DNA from: CAVTYH01 sp963738835
Lineage (GTDB): Bacteria; Planctomycetota; Planctomycetia; Pirellulales; JADZDJ01
Assembly: GCA_963738835.1 (NCBI GenBank)
Contig: CAVTYH010000009.1
Coordinates: 707,667-771,666 of the forward strand
Reading direction: 5' to 3'
Length of the DNA: 64,000 nucleotides
Part shown: one piece after another, positions 50,003 through 59,896 of the stretch
How the letters are laid out: each line of letters starts with the position of its first letter
How positions within the stretch are numbered: the first letter of the stretch is position 1
Translations under genes and position numbers: made by a program
Notes under the pieces: model-generated
What the model saw: the letters and a program-made list of their open reading frames with translations, nothing else
The model's database searches: none
Told to the model about the DNA's origin: nothing

Positions 50003-52474
50003 ATGAGCACGATTACCGCCCCGGCCCCCGTAAAAAAGCGCAGAATCAAGGAATCCAGCGCCGGTCCCGCGCCGGGACCCTTATCTGCGGATGAACTTCG
50101 CAAAATGGATGCCTACTGGCGCGCGTCCAATTATTTATCGGTCGGACAGATTTATTTGCTCGACAACCCGCTTTTGAAGGAACCGTTGAAGCGCGAGCAC
50201 ATCAAACCACGGCTACTCGGCCATTGGGGAACCTCGCCGGGCCTCAACATGCTCTACGTTCACTTGAACCGAGTCATCAAGCGCGACGACCTGGAGATGA
50301 TCTACATCATTGGCCCGGGACACGGTGGCCCGTCACTCGTGGCGCATGCGTATCTCGAAGGCACTTACAGCGAAATGTATCCGAACATCGGCCAAGGCGC
50401 CGAAGGCATGCAGAAACTGTTCAAGCAGTTCAGTTTCCCGGGCGGCATTCCCAGCCATGTTGCACCAGAGACTCCCGGCAGCATTCACGAAGGGGGCGAA
50501 TTGGGGTACGCCTTGAGCCATGCGTACGGCGCGGCTTTTGATAACCCCGATTTGATCGTGGCCTGCATCGTCGGAGACGGCGAAGCAGAAACGGGACCCT
50601 TAGCCACCGGCTGGCAGGGTAACAAGTTTTTGAATCCGGCGCCGGATGGCGCCGTACTGCCGATTCTGCATTTGAACGGCTATAAGATCGCCAACCCGTG
50701 TTTCCTCGATCGCATTCCGAAAGACGAACTGCAGAAGTTCTTCGAGGGCATGGGGTATAAACCCCATTTTGTGGAAGGTGACCAGCCGGAAGTGGTTCAC
50801 CAACAACTAGCCAGCACCTTGGACACGGTTGTTAAAGAAATCAAAGAGATCTGGACCAATGCGCGCAGTCATGGCGATCTGAAACGCCCCGCGTGGCCAA
50901 TGATTGTGTTCCGCACGCCCAAGGGTTGGACCTGCCCAGCGGAAATCGACGGTAAGAAATGCGAAGACTACTGGCGCAGCCATCAAGTGCCGATGGGCGA
51001 TATGGATAAGCCCGAGCACATGCACATTCTCGAACAGTGGATGAAGAGCTATCGGCCCGAAGAGTTGTTCGACGACAAAGGCAAGTTCAAAAGCGAGTTC
51101 GCCGCGCTGGCACCCATGGGCCATCGGCGGATGAGCGACAACCCACACGCCAACGGCGGGCTGCTATTGCGCGATTTGAAAATGCCCGATTTCCGCAAGT
51201 ACGCGGTTAATGTGCCCAGTCCCGGCGCAATATCTGTCGAAGCTGCGCGAGAGATGGGCAAATTCTTGCGCGACGTGATGAAGCAAAATCTGGACAGCAA
51301 GAATTTTCGGTTATTCAGCCCGGACGAGAACAATTCGAATCGCTGGCAGGATGTGCTGGACGTGACAAACCGTTGCTACATGGCCGAAATTTATCCGGAC
51401 GACGACAAACTGAGCCCCGATGGCCGCGTGATGGAAGTGCTTAGCGAGCATCAATGCCAAGGCTGGCTGGAAGGATATTTACTGACAGGCCGCCACGGTT
51501 TCTTTTCTTGCTACGAAGCGTTCATTCACATTATCGATTCGATGTTCAATCAGCACGCCAAGTGGCTGAAAACGTGCAACCACATTCCGTGGCGACGGCC
51601 AATTGCTTCTTTCAATTACTTCCTTAGCTCCCACGTGTGGCGCCAGGACCACAACGGTTTGAGTCATCAGGATCCTGGGTTCATCGACCACGTCGTTAAC
51701 AAAAAGGCGGAGATCGTGCGCGTCTACCTGCCACCAGACGCCAATTGTCTGCTGTCGGTAACCGATCATTGTTTACGCAGCCGCAACTACATTAACATCG
51801 TTGTTGCGGGCAAACAGCCGGCTCCACAATGGTTGACCATGGATCAGGCGGTAAAGCATTGCACGGAAGGGTTGGGCATTTGGGAATGGGCTTCCAACGA
51901 CAAAGGGGGTGAGCCGGACGTCGTAATGGCCTGTTGCGGCGACGTCCCTACGCTGGAGACGCTGGCAGCCGTGGACCTCATTCGCAACCACATTCCAGAA
52001 TTGAAAGTCCGGGTGGTCAATATTGTCGATTTGATGAAGCTGCAACCGGCGAGTGAGCACCCGCACGGGCTTTCGGATCGCGATTTCGATGTCTTGTTCA
52101 CCAAAGATAAACCAGTCATCTTTGCCTACCATGGTTATCCTTGGTTGATTCATCGGCTCACGTATCGCCGGACGAACCATAACAACATTCACGTCCGCGG
52201 TTATAAGGAGGAGGGTACGACAACCACGCCATTCGATATGGTCGTGATGAACGATTCGGATCGATTCCACCTCGTGGAAGACGTGATCGACCGCTTGCCA
52301 AAACTTGGCGCACGGGCGGCCTATTTCAAGCAGGCGATTCACGAAAAACTGATCGAGCATAAGCAGTATATCCAGCAACACGGTGACGATTTGCCCGCCA
52401 TCAGCGGTTGGAAATGGGGTGCTAAGGACATTGCTAAAACCCGCGGCACATCGACGGAAGGAGACAACGTTTAA
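50003..52474 (+). CDS. xfp: Phosphoketolase (Xfp/Xpk)
   Basis: The 823-residue thiamine-diphosphate enzyme splits xylulose-5-phosphate and/or fructose-6-phosphate into acetyl-phosphate and a sugar phosphate. Family signatures present: LGHWGTSPGLNMLYVHLNR, GPGHGGPSLVAHAYLEG, SFPGGIPSHVAPETPGSIHE, and GDGEAETGPLATGW (ThDP/Mg region). In the second half DENNSNRW and LLTGRHGFFSCYEAF are present. TTTGGAGGATAACC precedes ATG 50003. The frame is intact. It lies 92 bases before glycogen phosphorylase, suggesting a carbohydrate-to-acetyl-phosphate route. Confidence 0.94.
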   Translation: MSTITAPAPVKKRRIKESSAGPAPGPLSADELRKMDAYWRASNYLSVGQIYLLDNPLLKEPLKREHIKPRLLGHWGTSPGLNMLYVHLNRVIKRDDLEMIYIIGPGHGGPSLVAHAYLEGTYSEMYPNIGQGAEGMQKLFKQFSFPGGIPSHVAPETPGSIHEGGELGYALSHAYGAAFDNPDLIVACIVGDGEAETGPLATGWQGNKFLNPAPDGAVLPILHLNGYKIANPCFLDRIPKDELQKFFEGMGYKPHFVEGDQPEVVHQQLASTLDTVVKEIKEIWTNARSHGDLKRPAWPMIVFRTPKGWTCPAEIDGKKCEDYWRSHQVPMGDMDKPEHMHILEQWMKSYRPEELFDDKGKFKSEFAALAPMGHRRMSDNPHANGGLLLRDLKMPDFRKYAVNVPSPGAISVEAAREMGKFLRDVMKQNLDSKNFRLFSPDENNSNRWQDVLDVTNRCYMAEIYPDDDKLSPDGRVMEVLSEHQCQGWLEGYLLTGRHGFFSCYEAFIHIIDSMFNQHAKWLKTCNHIPWRRPIASFNYFLSSHVWRQDHNGLSHQDPGFIDHVVNKKAEIVRVYLPPDANCLLSVTDHCLRSRNYINIVVAGKQPAPQWLTMDQAVKHCTEGLGIWEWASNDKGGEPDVVMACCGDVPTLETLAAVDLIRNHIPELKVRVVNIVDLMKLQPASEHPHGLSDRDFDVLFTKDKPVIFAYHGYPWLIHRLTYRRTNHNNIHVRGYKEEGTTTTPFDMVVMNDSDRFHLVEDVIDRLPKLGARAAYFKQAIHEKLIEHKQYIQQHGDDLPAISGWKWGAKDIAKTRGTSTEGDNV

Positions 52475-52566
52475 CCTGCACTGGCAGACCGTAAGCCTTC
52501 GTTTACAACTTTCAGAATGTACAACACTTCGCGCGATAGAAAAGGCGCATTACATAGGGGTGTGCC

Positions 52567-55072
52567 ATGGCAATATCAACCAAAGCCTCAACACCAAAGA
52601 AGCCGTCGCAAGACGGAATAAGTGCTCTCCTGGATCAGTATGGCTGTGGCCCGGTGAAATTCACCGGAACCCAAGACGCACTCTATGAACGTCATTTGCT
52701 CTTCGACAGCGTCACGCCGGTAAACGCCGCCGGCGCTCGCGAGCGATTCGAGGCCTTCGCGCTCGGTCCGGGATGTCCTTTCACAGCGCTGGATCCTTAC
52801 AGAGGAAACGTATCAGCGCGAGAATGCCAAGCGGGTTTACTATCTCTCCATGGAATTTCTAATCGGCAGATCACTCGCGAACAATCTGGCGAGCCTACTG
52901 CTGGATCGAATTGCAGAGGAAGCAGTCAAGGAACACAAACTCGATTGGCTCGGCCTGCTGGAACAAGAGCCCGATGCGGGCCTGGGCAACGGCGGATTGG
53001 GTCGCCTGGCTGCGTGTTTCCTCGATTCCATGGCCACCATGGCACTACCCACGATGGGCTATGGGTTACGCTACGAATACGGAATATTTCGACAGTCAAT
53101 TGTCCAAGGCTGGCAGCAAGAGCAGCCGGATAATTGGCTGCGCTATCCTGATCCTTGGGAAGTCGCGCGTCCTCGCGAGCAGGTGGAGGTGAAACTAAAC
53201 TGCTCGTTCGAGCTACGGGGTGGAAGTTTGCATGCGATTCCAGGCGAGCCATCGAGCCTCATTGGTATTCCATTTGATCGACCCATCGTCGGCTACGGCG
53301 GCAAGACGATTAACACCCTGCGGCTCTGGGCTGCCGCGACGCCAGATTATTTCAATTTCGCCGAGTTTAGCCGCGGCGAATTTGTGGAAGCACTCGCCGC
53401 TAAACTTTCGGCCGAGTCCCTCACGCGAGTGCTTTACCCGGACGATTCGACCGATTTGGGCCAGGGCCTGCGGTTCATCCAAGAATACTTTTTAGTCGCC
53501 TGTTCACTGGCCGATATTGTGCGCCGCTTCCGCCGGAGCAACTCCAGCTGGGACGCACTACCGCAGCAAGTCGCCATTCAAATGAACGACACGCATCCAT
53601 CGATGGCCGTGCCGGAGCTAATGCGCATTCTGCTCGACGAGGCCAAGCTCGACTGGAACGATGCCTTTGAGCTAACCAAGCAAACACTGGCCTATACGAA
53701 TCACACCCTGCTTCCCGAGGCGCTCGAAAAATGGCCGTTGCTATGGTTTGAACAACTGTTACCGCGGCAATTGGAAATAATCTACAAAATTAATAGTCAG
53801 TTGCTGGCCGAAGTTGGCACGCGGTTCCCCGGCGAAAATGCGCGGATCGCCAATTGCAGTCTCATTGAGGAAGGGACGCCCCGCAAAGTGCGCATGGCCA
53901 ATTTGGCGATTGTTGGATCCCACAGCACCAATGGTGTCGCCGCCATCCACTCGGAACTTCTTCGCAAAACAACGGTCCAAGATCTGGCCGACTTGTATCC
54001 CGACCGTTTCTCCAACAAAACCAATGGTGTCACGCCGCGCCGCTGGCTGATGCTCGCCAATCCGAGCTTGTCTGCCGTGATCACAAAGGCGATCGGCACC
54101 GACTGGATTACAAATCTCGATGAATTGGCACGCCTTAAGCCACTCGCGGGCGACGCGGCCTTTCAACAGGAATTTAGACAAGCGAAACGCGAAGCAAAAC
54201 TCAAATTCACCGATTGGCTCCGATCAACGCTGAAAGTTAGCGTGAATCCCGACTCGATCTTTGATTGCCAAGTCAAGCGCATCCACGAATATAAGCGACA
54301 ACTTTTGAACGCGCTTCGCATCTTGGTGCTTTATAATCGTCTGCGGCACAATCCCAAGCTTGACACGCCCCCGCGAACATTTTTTTTCGCCGGGAAGGCG
54401 GCCCCTGCATATAAGTTAGCGAAACTGATCATCAAATTCATTAACAATCTCGCCGGCACGATCGATGGTGACTCGACAGTCCGAGGCCGTCTCAAAGTGG
54501 TGTTCTTGCCCGAATACAACGTCAGTCTCGCAGAACGGTTGATTCCAGCGAGCGACGTCTCGAACCAGATTTCCACGGCGGGTTACGAGGCCAGCGGCAC
54601 CAGCAACATGAAGTTTATGATGAACGGCGCTCTGACAATAGGCACTCGCGATGGTGCCACGATTGAAATGGCCGAGGAAGCTGGCGAGGAGAATTTCTAT
54701 TTATTCGGATTGACTGCGCAGCAGGTCGCCGACGGCCGGGCCATGTATAATCCACGTTGGCATTACGACTACGACGGCGAAACTCGCGAGGCGCTTGATG
54801 TGATTGTGTCCAACCGTTTCAGCTACTTTGAGCCAGACGCCTTTAAGCCGATTCTCGACGCGCTGCTGGTCGGTGATCACTACATGCATCTGGCTGACTT
54901 GCCCTCCTATTTGGCAGCCGATCACACGCTCAATGCTGAATACGTCGACGAAGCAATCTGGACCCGGAAGGCCATTCTTAATGTGGCAGCCTCTGGCAAA
55001 TTTTCCAGCGATCGCGCGGTCGGCGAATACGCCGCCGACATTTGGGAAGCGGAGCCCTGTCCAATACCTTAA
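52567..55072 (+). CDS. glgP: Glycogen/starch phosphorylase, one frameshift
   Basis: About 830 residues when restored. The N-terminus MAISTKASTPKKPS to RERFEAFA is followed after a frameshift near 52768 by VRDVLSQRWILTEETYQREN and YYLSMEFLIGRSL. Further landmarks are LGNGGLGRLAACFLDSMATM, MNDTHPSMAVPELMR and the pyridoxal-phosphate site EASGTSNMKFMMNGALTIGT. It releases glucose-1-phosphate from alpha-glucans. It sits between phosphoketolase and a truncated phosphoglucomutase, which would have used its product. Confidence 0.92.
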
Positions 55073-55094
55073 CGCGCATGAGAGGAACTGTGCG

Positions 55095-55262
55095 ATGACT
55101 GTTTCTCCTTGCGCCGGCAAGCCGGCGCCGCGAGAACTCCTCGTCGATCTCGTGCATCTCGAATGCAAGTACTACGAGCTCCAACCTGAACTGACTGACC
55201 CGAATCAATTAGTGGCATTCGGAATGAGTGGACATCCCGGATCGCCGCACCTGGAGAGCAAT
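55095..55262 (+). pseudogene. pgm: Phosphoglucomutase N-terminal fragment
   Basis: It begins MTVSPCAGKPAPRELLVDLVH, then LTDPNQLVAFGMSGHPGSP, corresponding to the first 50-55 residues of alpha-D-glucose phosphate-specific phosphoglucomutase. The usual FGTSGHRG is altered to FGMSGHPG. After about 55262 similarity ends and a dispersed repeat begins. The catalytic Ser and the rest are missing. The order glgP-pgm suggests a former glycogen-breakdown operon. Confidence 0.75.
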
Positions 55263-55349
55263 GGAGCGGAGAACCGAGGTTTGTTAGGATGTTTGGTGGG
55301 AATTCTCTTCGACGCGTTTGTCGAGCAAGTCTGCCCCGGGAACAGAACT

Positions 55350-55575
55350 CTCGAAACTGGCGACCGGATTTGAACTCGGTAACTATATAATGGGCAACGA
55401 GTTCAAGCAATTCTATGTAAAACTGGGTCAGAATCGGCTTGGTGTTTGAAACGGATTCGCGGAGTGAAATCAAAAGCACAAACCGTTGCCATAGAACGAG
55501 AAGCAGCTCGTTTTAAATCAGTGCTGCCAGCCGTTTGTAAATTTGAGTCGGGGCAACTGGACACCAATTGAACTC
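55350..55575. repeat. Dispersed structured repeat, copy C (divergent)
   Basis: Both ends match copy B: GGCGACCGGATTTGAACTC at the start and GGGGCAACTGGACACCAATT at the end. The middle differs but still contains a hairpin (GCAGC/GCTGC around ACTGATTT on the minus strand), in the same place as the 9-base stem of copies A and B. It lies between the pgm fragment and the IS110 element. The 230 bases from 55576 to 55809 hold no gene I can see. Confidence 0.65.
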
Positions 55576-55809
55576 CTATGTAGCCGGTTTTGGCAAGAGT
55601 GCGTGGATGACGATGTTTCCAGACTCCTATCCGGGATCACGCCTTGAAAGTCGGTCCCATTCAACTGGTTGCGAAAGACGACTCCCATTCTTTTTCACCA
55701 GGCTGGAAGCCCATGTTCAATTTCGGGTTGTCGTCGTTCCATCGGCATCCGTCGTTCCTGCTTGAATTTTCGGCTGCTGCAGCTGGGATTTCCCAGGAGT
55801 GATCGATCC

Positions 55810-56868
55810 TTAACTTGCCTGGAGTGCGATCACCGATGGGCTGGGTTCGCGCCAGGTCGTGCCGTCGCGGAGCATGGCCCAGCAAATCACCAAGAGCCTT
55901 CTGGCCGTGGCGATCACCGCGATTTTCCTGCGCGTCTTGTTCCCGCGGCAGACCTCCTCAAAGATCGCGCTGATTTTCCCGTTGCATCGCCGTGCCAGCC
56001 AGGAGACCTGGACCAAGAGGGCTCGTAGCAGTTTGTTGCCCCGGCCGCTAACCCCGCCTTGCCGGCTCATCATGCCGGACTCGAATTGCGTCGGCGTGAG
56101 ACCTGCATAGGCCCCCACCTGTTTGGCATTCTTGAATCGCCTGGGGTCGTCGATGACGGCGACGACCACTTCCGCCAGCCGTGGACCAACACCAGGAATG
56201 GTCTGCAACTGTTGGACGCGGGCGTCGGCCTTAGCCAATTCGTCCAGCTTGACTTCTACCTGGACGATCAGCGTCTGCACCTGAGCCAGCGCCTCAAGCT
56301 CCAGGTGAAGTTCAAATCGCCACAACTCGTCCGCCTTGGCATGCTTCGCCAACCGGGCGATGAGTTTGAGCGCTGCGATCGACTTGTCGGTCCATCCTGA
56401 TTTGCCGCCCAGCCAACTGATCCCCTGGCGGTCGAGAAGGGAGCGGATGTGGTTTTTGATCGCCGTCCGCCGGGCTACCAGGGTGTTGCGGTAGCCGATC
56501 AGCGACCGCCATTGGCGGACTTTGGCCGACGGCAGTTGAAGCGTCGGCAATTGATTCATCGCCGACAATGGGGCGAGCTTGAGAGCGTCATCCTTATCGG
56601 TCTTACGCTTGACATTCTTCCACCGCCACGCCTCGTGATTGGGGTTGGCGACCTGGATCGGCAAGCCCATGGTCAGCGCCATGTCGTGGACCCAGCCTGC
56701 TGGCGAACCGATCTCGACCACCACGCGTTGCGGCCGGTGCGTTGCCAACAGATCGTGAATGTCGCCAGGTTTGGTGCGAAGCATCGTGAAGAAGTGCTCG
56801 CCAGTGGAACTTTCATAGAGGCATGCCACACTCTTGAACTTGCCCAGGTCGATTGCCAGAATCTTCAT
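55810..56868 (-). CDS. IS110-family DEDD transposase
   Basis: The 352-residue protein is intact. The N-terminal RuvC-like DEDD domain includes AIDLGKFKS, VVVEIGSPAGWV and RKTDKDDALKLA. The C-terminal Transposase_20 domain includes LQTIPGVGPRLAEVVVAVI and AGLTPTQFESG, then the Ser region GVSGRGNKLLRALLVQ. IS110 elements have no ordinary inverted repeats and recombine with an RNA guide. A long non-coding stretch lies upstream of the start codon, as in the IS110 subgroup. Confidence 0.9.
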   Translation of the reverse strand: MKILAIDLGKFKSVACLYESSTGEHFFTMLRTKPGDIHDLLATHRPQRVVVEIGSPAGWVHDMALTMGLPIQVANPNHEAWRWKNVKRKTDKDDALKLAPLSAMNQLPTLQLPSAKVRQWRSLIGYRNTLVARRTAIKNHIRSLLDRQGISWLGGKSGWTDKSIAALKLIARLAKHAKADELWRFELHLELEALAQVQTLIVQVEVKLDELAKADARVQQLQTIPGVGPRLAEVVVAVIDDPRRFKNAKQVGAYAGLTPTQFESGMMSRQGGVSGRGNKLLRALLVQVSWLARRCNGKISAIFEEVCRGNKTRRKIAVIATARRLLVICWAMLRDGTTWREPSPSVIALQAS

Positions 56869-57010
56869 GTCAGGTCTCCTTGCGCCCAGAAGCGGTGACT
56901 AGCCCAGGCCACGCGCCTAGGCCCTCGGATGCAACAACGGATCGTATCGATCCGATTGATCGCACCCTCACCGGGAGAACCGGCTTCATAGTTTCTTTTT
57001 ATCGCCGGAG
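56869..57010 (-). ncRNA. Candidate IS110 bridge RNA region
   Basis: This is the non-coding segment directly upstream of the IS110 transposase start. It contains two strong hairpins: CGGATCG-ATA-CGATCCG (56938-56954, perfect) and GCCTAGGC/GCCTGGGC with a five-base loop (56902-56922, one G-T pair). In the IS110 subgroup the guide RNA is encoded in this position. Boundaries and loops that would match target and donor were not defined. Confidence 0.45.
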
Positions 57011-57113
57011 TAAGGGGCTGGGAAGTCGAACTGCGCCAGTATTTCCCCAGGAAATAGGACTGGGCCCCCAGTTTGGCCCGTCTTGGAACGTGAACTGACC
57101 GGGGATGATTCGA

Positions 57114-57586
57114 TTACCGAGGTCCATCGTTCAGCTTCAGCGGTACCACGCCCGGTTGCCACACGTAGTCGATCCCATCGACCGAGAAGGTGACCGGGGT
57201 CAGCGGGTCTGTGAAGACCGCCGAAGAGGGTAGAGTGCCCAAGACGAGTTGCGTCATGACTTCCTCAAACCGCGTTCCGAACGCCTTCTGCAACTGCTCG
57301 ACAACCGGGATGCTCGGCTTCTTTGTCTGTCCGAACTGCCACGCGCGATTTCTCTGCAACTGCTCGACAACGGGATGCTCGGCTTCTCCGGATAGGTTCG
57401 GAAGAAGATGTACGAGTCGAATCCGTTGGTTTCCGTCCATGTCGCGGCGCAGAAGATCGCCTCGATCTGAGTCGTGTCTTTTCGGACGTAGCGTTCGACG
57501 AGTGGTCCAAACTCGTCCCTTGAAAAGCTCCCGTAGCCGGTGTTCAAGTAAATGATCCCGCCCTTCAGGGAGTCCTTGCTAAACAA
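57114..57586 (-). pseudogene. Hypothetical gene broken by an internal duplication
   Basis: One frame starts MFSKDSLKGGIIYLNTGYGS and reads to FFRTYPEKPSIP; the other carries PVVEQLQKAFGTRFEEV to WQPGVVPLKLNDGPR. About 32 bases (coding KPSIPVVEQLQ) occur twice, at roughly 57292 and 57354, a 62-base offset that is not a multiple of three. The duplication therefore explains the frame change. No family is recognised. Confidence 0.5.
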
Positions 57587-57616
57587 CCCCTTCGTGGAGC
57601 GGATCTGCTTCGATGC

Positions 57617-57876
57617 TTACTTAACTTGCGCCTGAACGGGGCTGCTCAGGATGTTGAAATACTCACGCCGTCCGCCCTCGTCGAGCACCGTTGGATCGAT
57701 CTGAACCGGCAGGCCGGGAACCGCAAAAGGAGAGAACAGTTTGGCGAGCTTCTTCTGACGCTCGGGTTGCAGAAGGCCGTCTTCCTGAAGATCCTTCAGC
57801 TCGAAGAGCCAGTCGCCGATAGAGGCGCCAATTTCGCAGCAATTGATTTTTGTACCCGCGATGTCTGTCGTCCTTG
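57617..57876 (-). pseudogene. Hypothetical protein remnant without start codon
   Basis: A clean frame reads CCEIGASIGDWLFELKDLQ, then LLQPERQKKLAKLFSPFAVP and REYFNILSSPVQAQVK with a stop at 57617. A TGA lies upstream and no ATG is available. It ends 31 bases before the 57586 gene on the same strand and was probably its upstream partner. Function unknown. Confidence 0.45.
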
Positions 57877-58044
57877 GCCATCATATATACCCGTTAAGCC
57901 TTCAAATCGCTCTGTAGAAAACCCTTGTTTTGCTAGCTAAACCGTAATCGCGCAAGCTTGCGTAGGGAAGTGCATGAGCACGACGAGCAAGTTAACTGCG
58001 CGGGTGTTGAAGGTTGCGCACTAGATTGGCGGGCGTCGATTGCG

Positions 58045-58240
58045 GCGCTACTGGCATCGGTTTAGTCCACGGAATTCTATACTTCCTCAACCTTTTGCCT
58101 GTTTGGTGCTCAAGGAATTCTTGCGATTGATTATCGGAAGCTGGCGGCGCTGTTGGAAGATGCGCCTAGTTTAGGTGCTATCATCGATTTGGCGCGTGTC
58201 CCGCACTTTGCCACTTTTCAAAAGGCGGCGCGTCGGCTGC
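58045..58240 (+). pseudogene. DDE transposase N-terminal fragment
   Basis: With one missing base near 58130, the plus strand reads YWHRFSPR, then LPQPFACLVLKEFLR and DYRKLAALLEDAPSLGAII followed by VPHFATFQKAARRLL. This is the N-terminal part of an IS4/IS1634-like transposase. Nothing of the DDE core follows. It overlaps the end of the opposite-strand 118-residue ORF. Confidence 0.6.
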
Positions 58241-58537
58241 TGAACCCGTTTCTGCAATACTTGCGTAGAACTGTCCGTCAGAATACGCCAACGATTCAAC
58301 GAAAGGAGCCGGTGCGACTCCATGTGCCGTAAACTGTCGTCCGAGGCTCGCCGCGACCAATACTAAACCGCTAGTCGAAAGCGAAATCAAAAGCCAAATA
58401 GGAATGTCAAATCGTCCAAGCAAACTTACTTTTCCATTCGCGCAACAATCGATAGACATATGCACCTCCGGAATGTCTTCCGGCGAGGGAATCTTTGCAA
58501 GGTCCGATGAATTGCTAACGCGGGTTTCGTCGGTCAT
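58181..58537 (-). CDS. Hypothetical membrane protein, probably 3'-truncated
   Basis: The 118-residue ORF starts MTDETRVSNSSDLAK and has one helix (DIPIWLLISLSTSGLVLVAA). Its last 20 or so residues are antisense to the transposase fragment, so the original C-terminus was probably replaced by that insertion. It is divergent from the glycosyltransferase. No family is recognised. Confidence 0.4.
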   Translation of the reverse strand: MTDETRVSNSSDLAKIPSPEDIPEVHMSIDCCANGKVSLLGRFDIPIWLLISLSTSGLVLVAASLGRQFTAHGVAPAPFVESLAYSDGQFYASIAETGSAADAPPFEKWQSAGHAPNR

Positions 58538-58595
58538 AAAAAAGAACCAACTGTTTGCGTGTATTTTTCACAGGGGGAAAAATAGAGGGTGTTCT

Positions 58596-59339
58596 GTGTA
58601 TTTGCAAGCTCGTCGAGGCACCGAAGACTCTCCGCTTCAGCGGAATCCCTATCGTTGCTTTTTATCATTGTGTCTGCCAGCCTACAACGAAGAATTAAAT
58701 ATAGCGGAAACCATTCGCTCATCAATTGCCGTTCTGGAATCATTAGCGGAGAAATTCGAAATCATAGTTGCCGACGATGGCTCGGACGATACCACAGGCA
58801 AACTTCTTCACGATTTGGCAGCGACGGATACGCGAATTCGGCTCGTGACGCATGCGGTAAATCGTGGGTATGGGGCAGCTGTGAAAAGCGCTTTCCAGTC
58901 AGCGCGTGGCAATCTAGTTCTTCTAATGGATAGCGATGGACAATTTGACCTGCACGACGCAGCACGTTTTCTCGAAAGAATTGAAGACGTTGACTTCGTT
59001 GTGGGATATCGTGAAAGGCGAGCTGATTCGCGTATTCGCCACTTTAACGCCTGGCTATGGAATTTATTTGTGCGTTTGGCTATAGGAGTGCATATCAAAG
59101 ACGTCGATTGCGGATTTAAATTATTCCGTCGAGATGTTTTGGAATCGCTAACCCTTTGCTCAGATGGCGCATGCATAAGCGCCGAAATCTTATTAGAGTG
59201 CTCGCGGAGGAACCTTAGGTGCTCGGAGATCCCTGTTACGCACTGGCCGCGAAAGTTTGGCATGCCTACCGGCGCTCGGCCATTGGTCATTGTCCGAGCT
59301 CTTTGGGATCTACTTTCTCTGAGGTTGCGCCAGCAATAA
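58596..59339 (+). CDS. Family 2 glycosyltransferase
   Basis: About 247 residues. The GT-A pattern is clear: LSLCLPAYNEELNIAETI, FEIIVADDGSDDTTG, RLVTHAVNRGYGAAVKSAF and the DxD-like LLMDSDGQFDL. The later KDVDCGFKLFRRDVLE and ISAEILLEC are typical of DPM1/GtrB-like enzymes. GTG 58596 is chosen, with AGAGGG seven bases upstream; the frame is open further upstream but would overlap the divergent gene. It lacks the C-terminal membrane helices of GtrB. It probably transfers a sugar to a lipid carrier. Confidence 0.85.
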   Translation: MYLQARRGTEDSPLQRNPYRCFLSLCLPAYNEELNIAETIRSSIAVLESLAEKFEIIVADDGSDDTTGKLLHDLAATDTRIRLVTHAVNRGYGAAVKSAFQSARGNLVLLMDSDGQFDLHDAARFLERIEDVDFVVGYRERRADSRIRHFNAWLWNLFVRLAIGVHIKDVDCGFKLFRRDVLESLTLCSDGACISAEILLECSRRNLRCSEIPVTHWPRKFGMPTGARPLVIVRALWDLLSLRLRQQ

Positions 59340-59554
59340 AGATCGCAATTGGCCGTTACCTCGCGTCGCCAGTGTGGGTATAGTTTGGCCGAGATTCAAC
59401 GAAGCGGATTCCCGGAAGCATAAACCACCGAGATTGACGATCGGTTGGTTCCGGTGTCATAAACCGATGCGGCGCGCGACCGTATTCCGACAGATGTCCC
59501 ACACGGCCGTCCGCTCAACAAATAACGTCACCGCGACGTTGCTAATTTCGAAGT

Positions 59555-59896
59555 TTGGAGATAGCAACAACCAGTGTATCAGGGGCGACTGCAAACAATC
59601 GCACGAGGGTACGTGAGGGCGCGCAAATTGCCGGTATCAGTGCGATGTCCAGCGATGATGCGAGAGGGCGGGTAGTTGGCTACGTGGCGGCCGCAAACAT
59701 CCCCACGGCGGGCATCATCGTGACCGTGACACCTGGTCCACAGAAGTCCGGGCACGGCAAACCCGTGACGGTGGAGATTGAATTGCCGTTTGCTTCCGTC
59801 AGTTGGCCGCCGACTACGAAGTTCCTTAAAGATTATCGGCTGACCGTGCAAGGAGCCATCCTCATAGCTCGATCTTTCCAAAGATCAACGCATTAA
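59555..59896 (+). pseudogene. TadE-like pilus protein, C-terminal fragment
   Basis: The ORF contains RTRVREGAQIAGISAM, then IPTAGIIVTVTP and GKPVTVEIELPFASVSW and a final hydrophobic strand. These match the C-terminal part of TadE/TadG-like minor pilins. The N-terminal helix and prepilin site are missing; the 200 bases upstream (59340-59554) show no matching sequence. Its end overlaps the Mrr-like gene by 35 bases. Confidence 0.45.
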
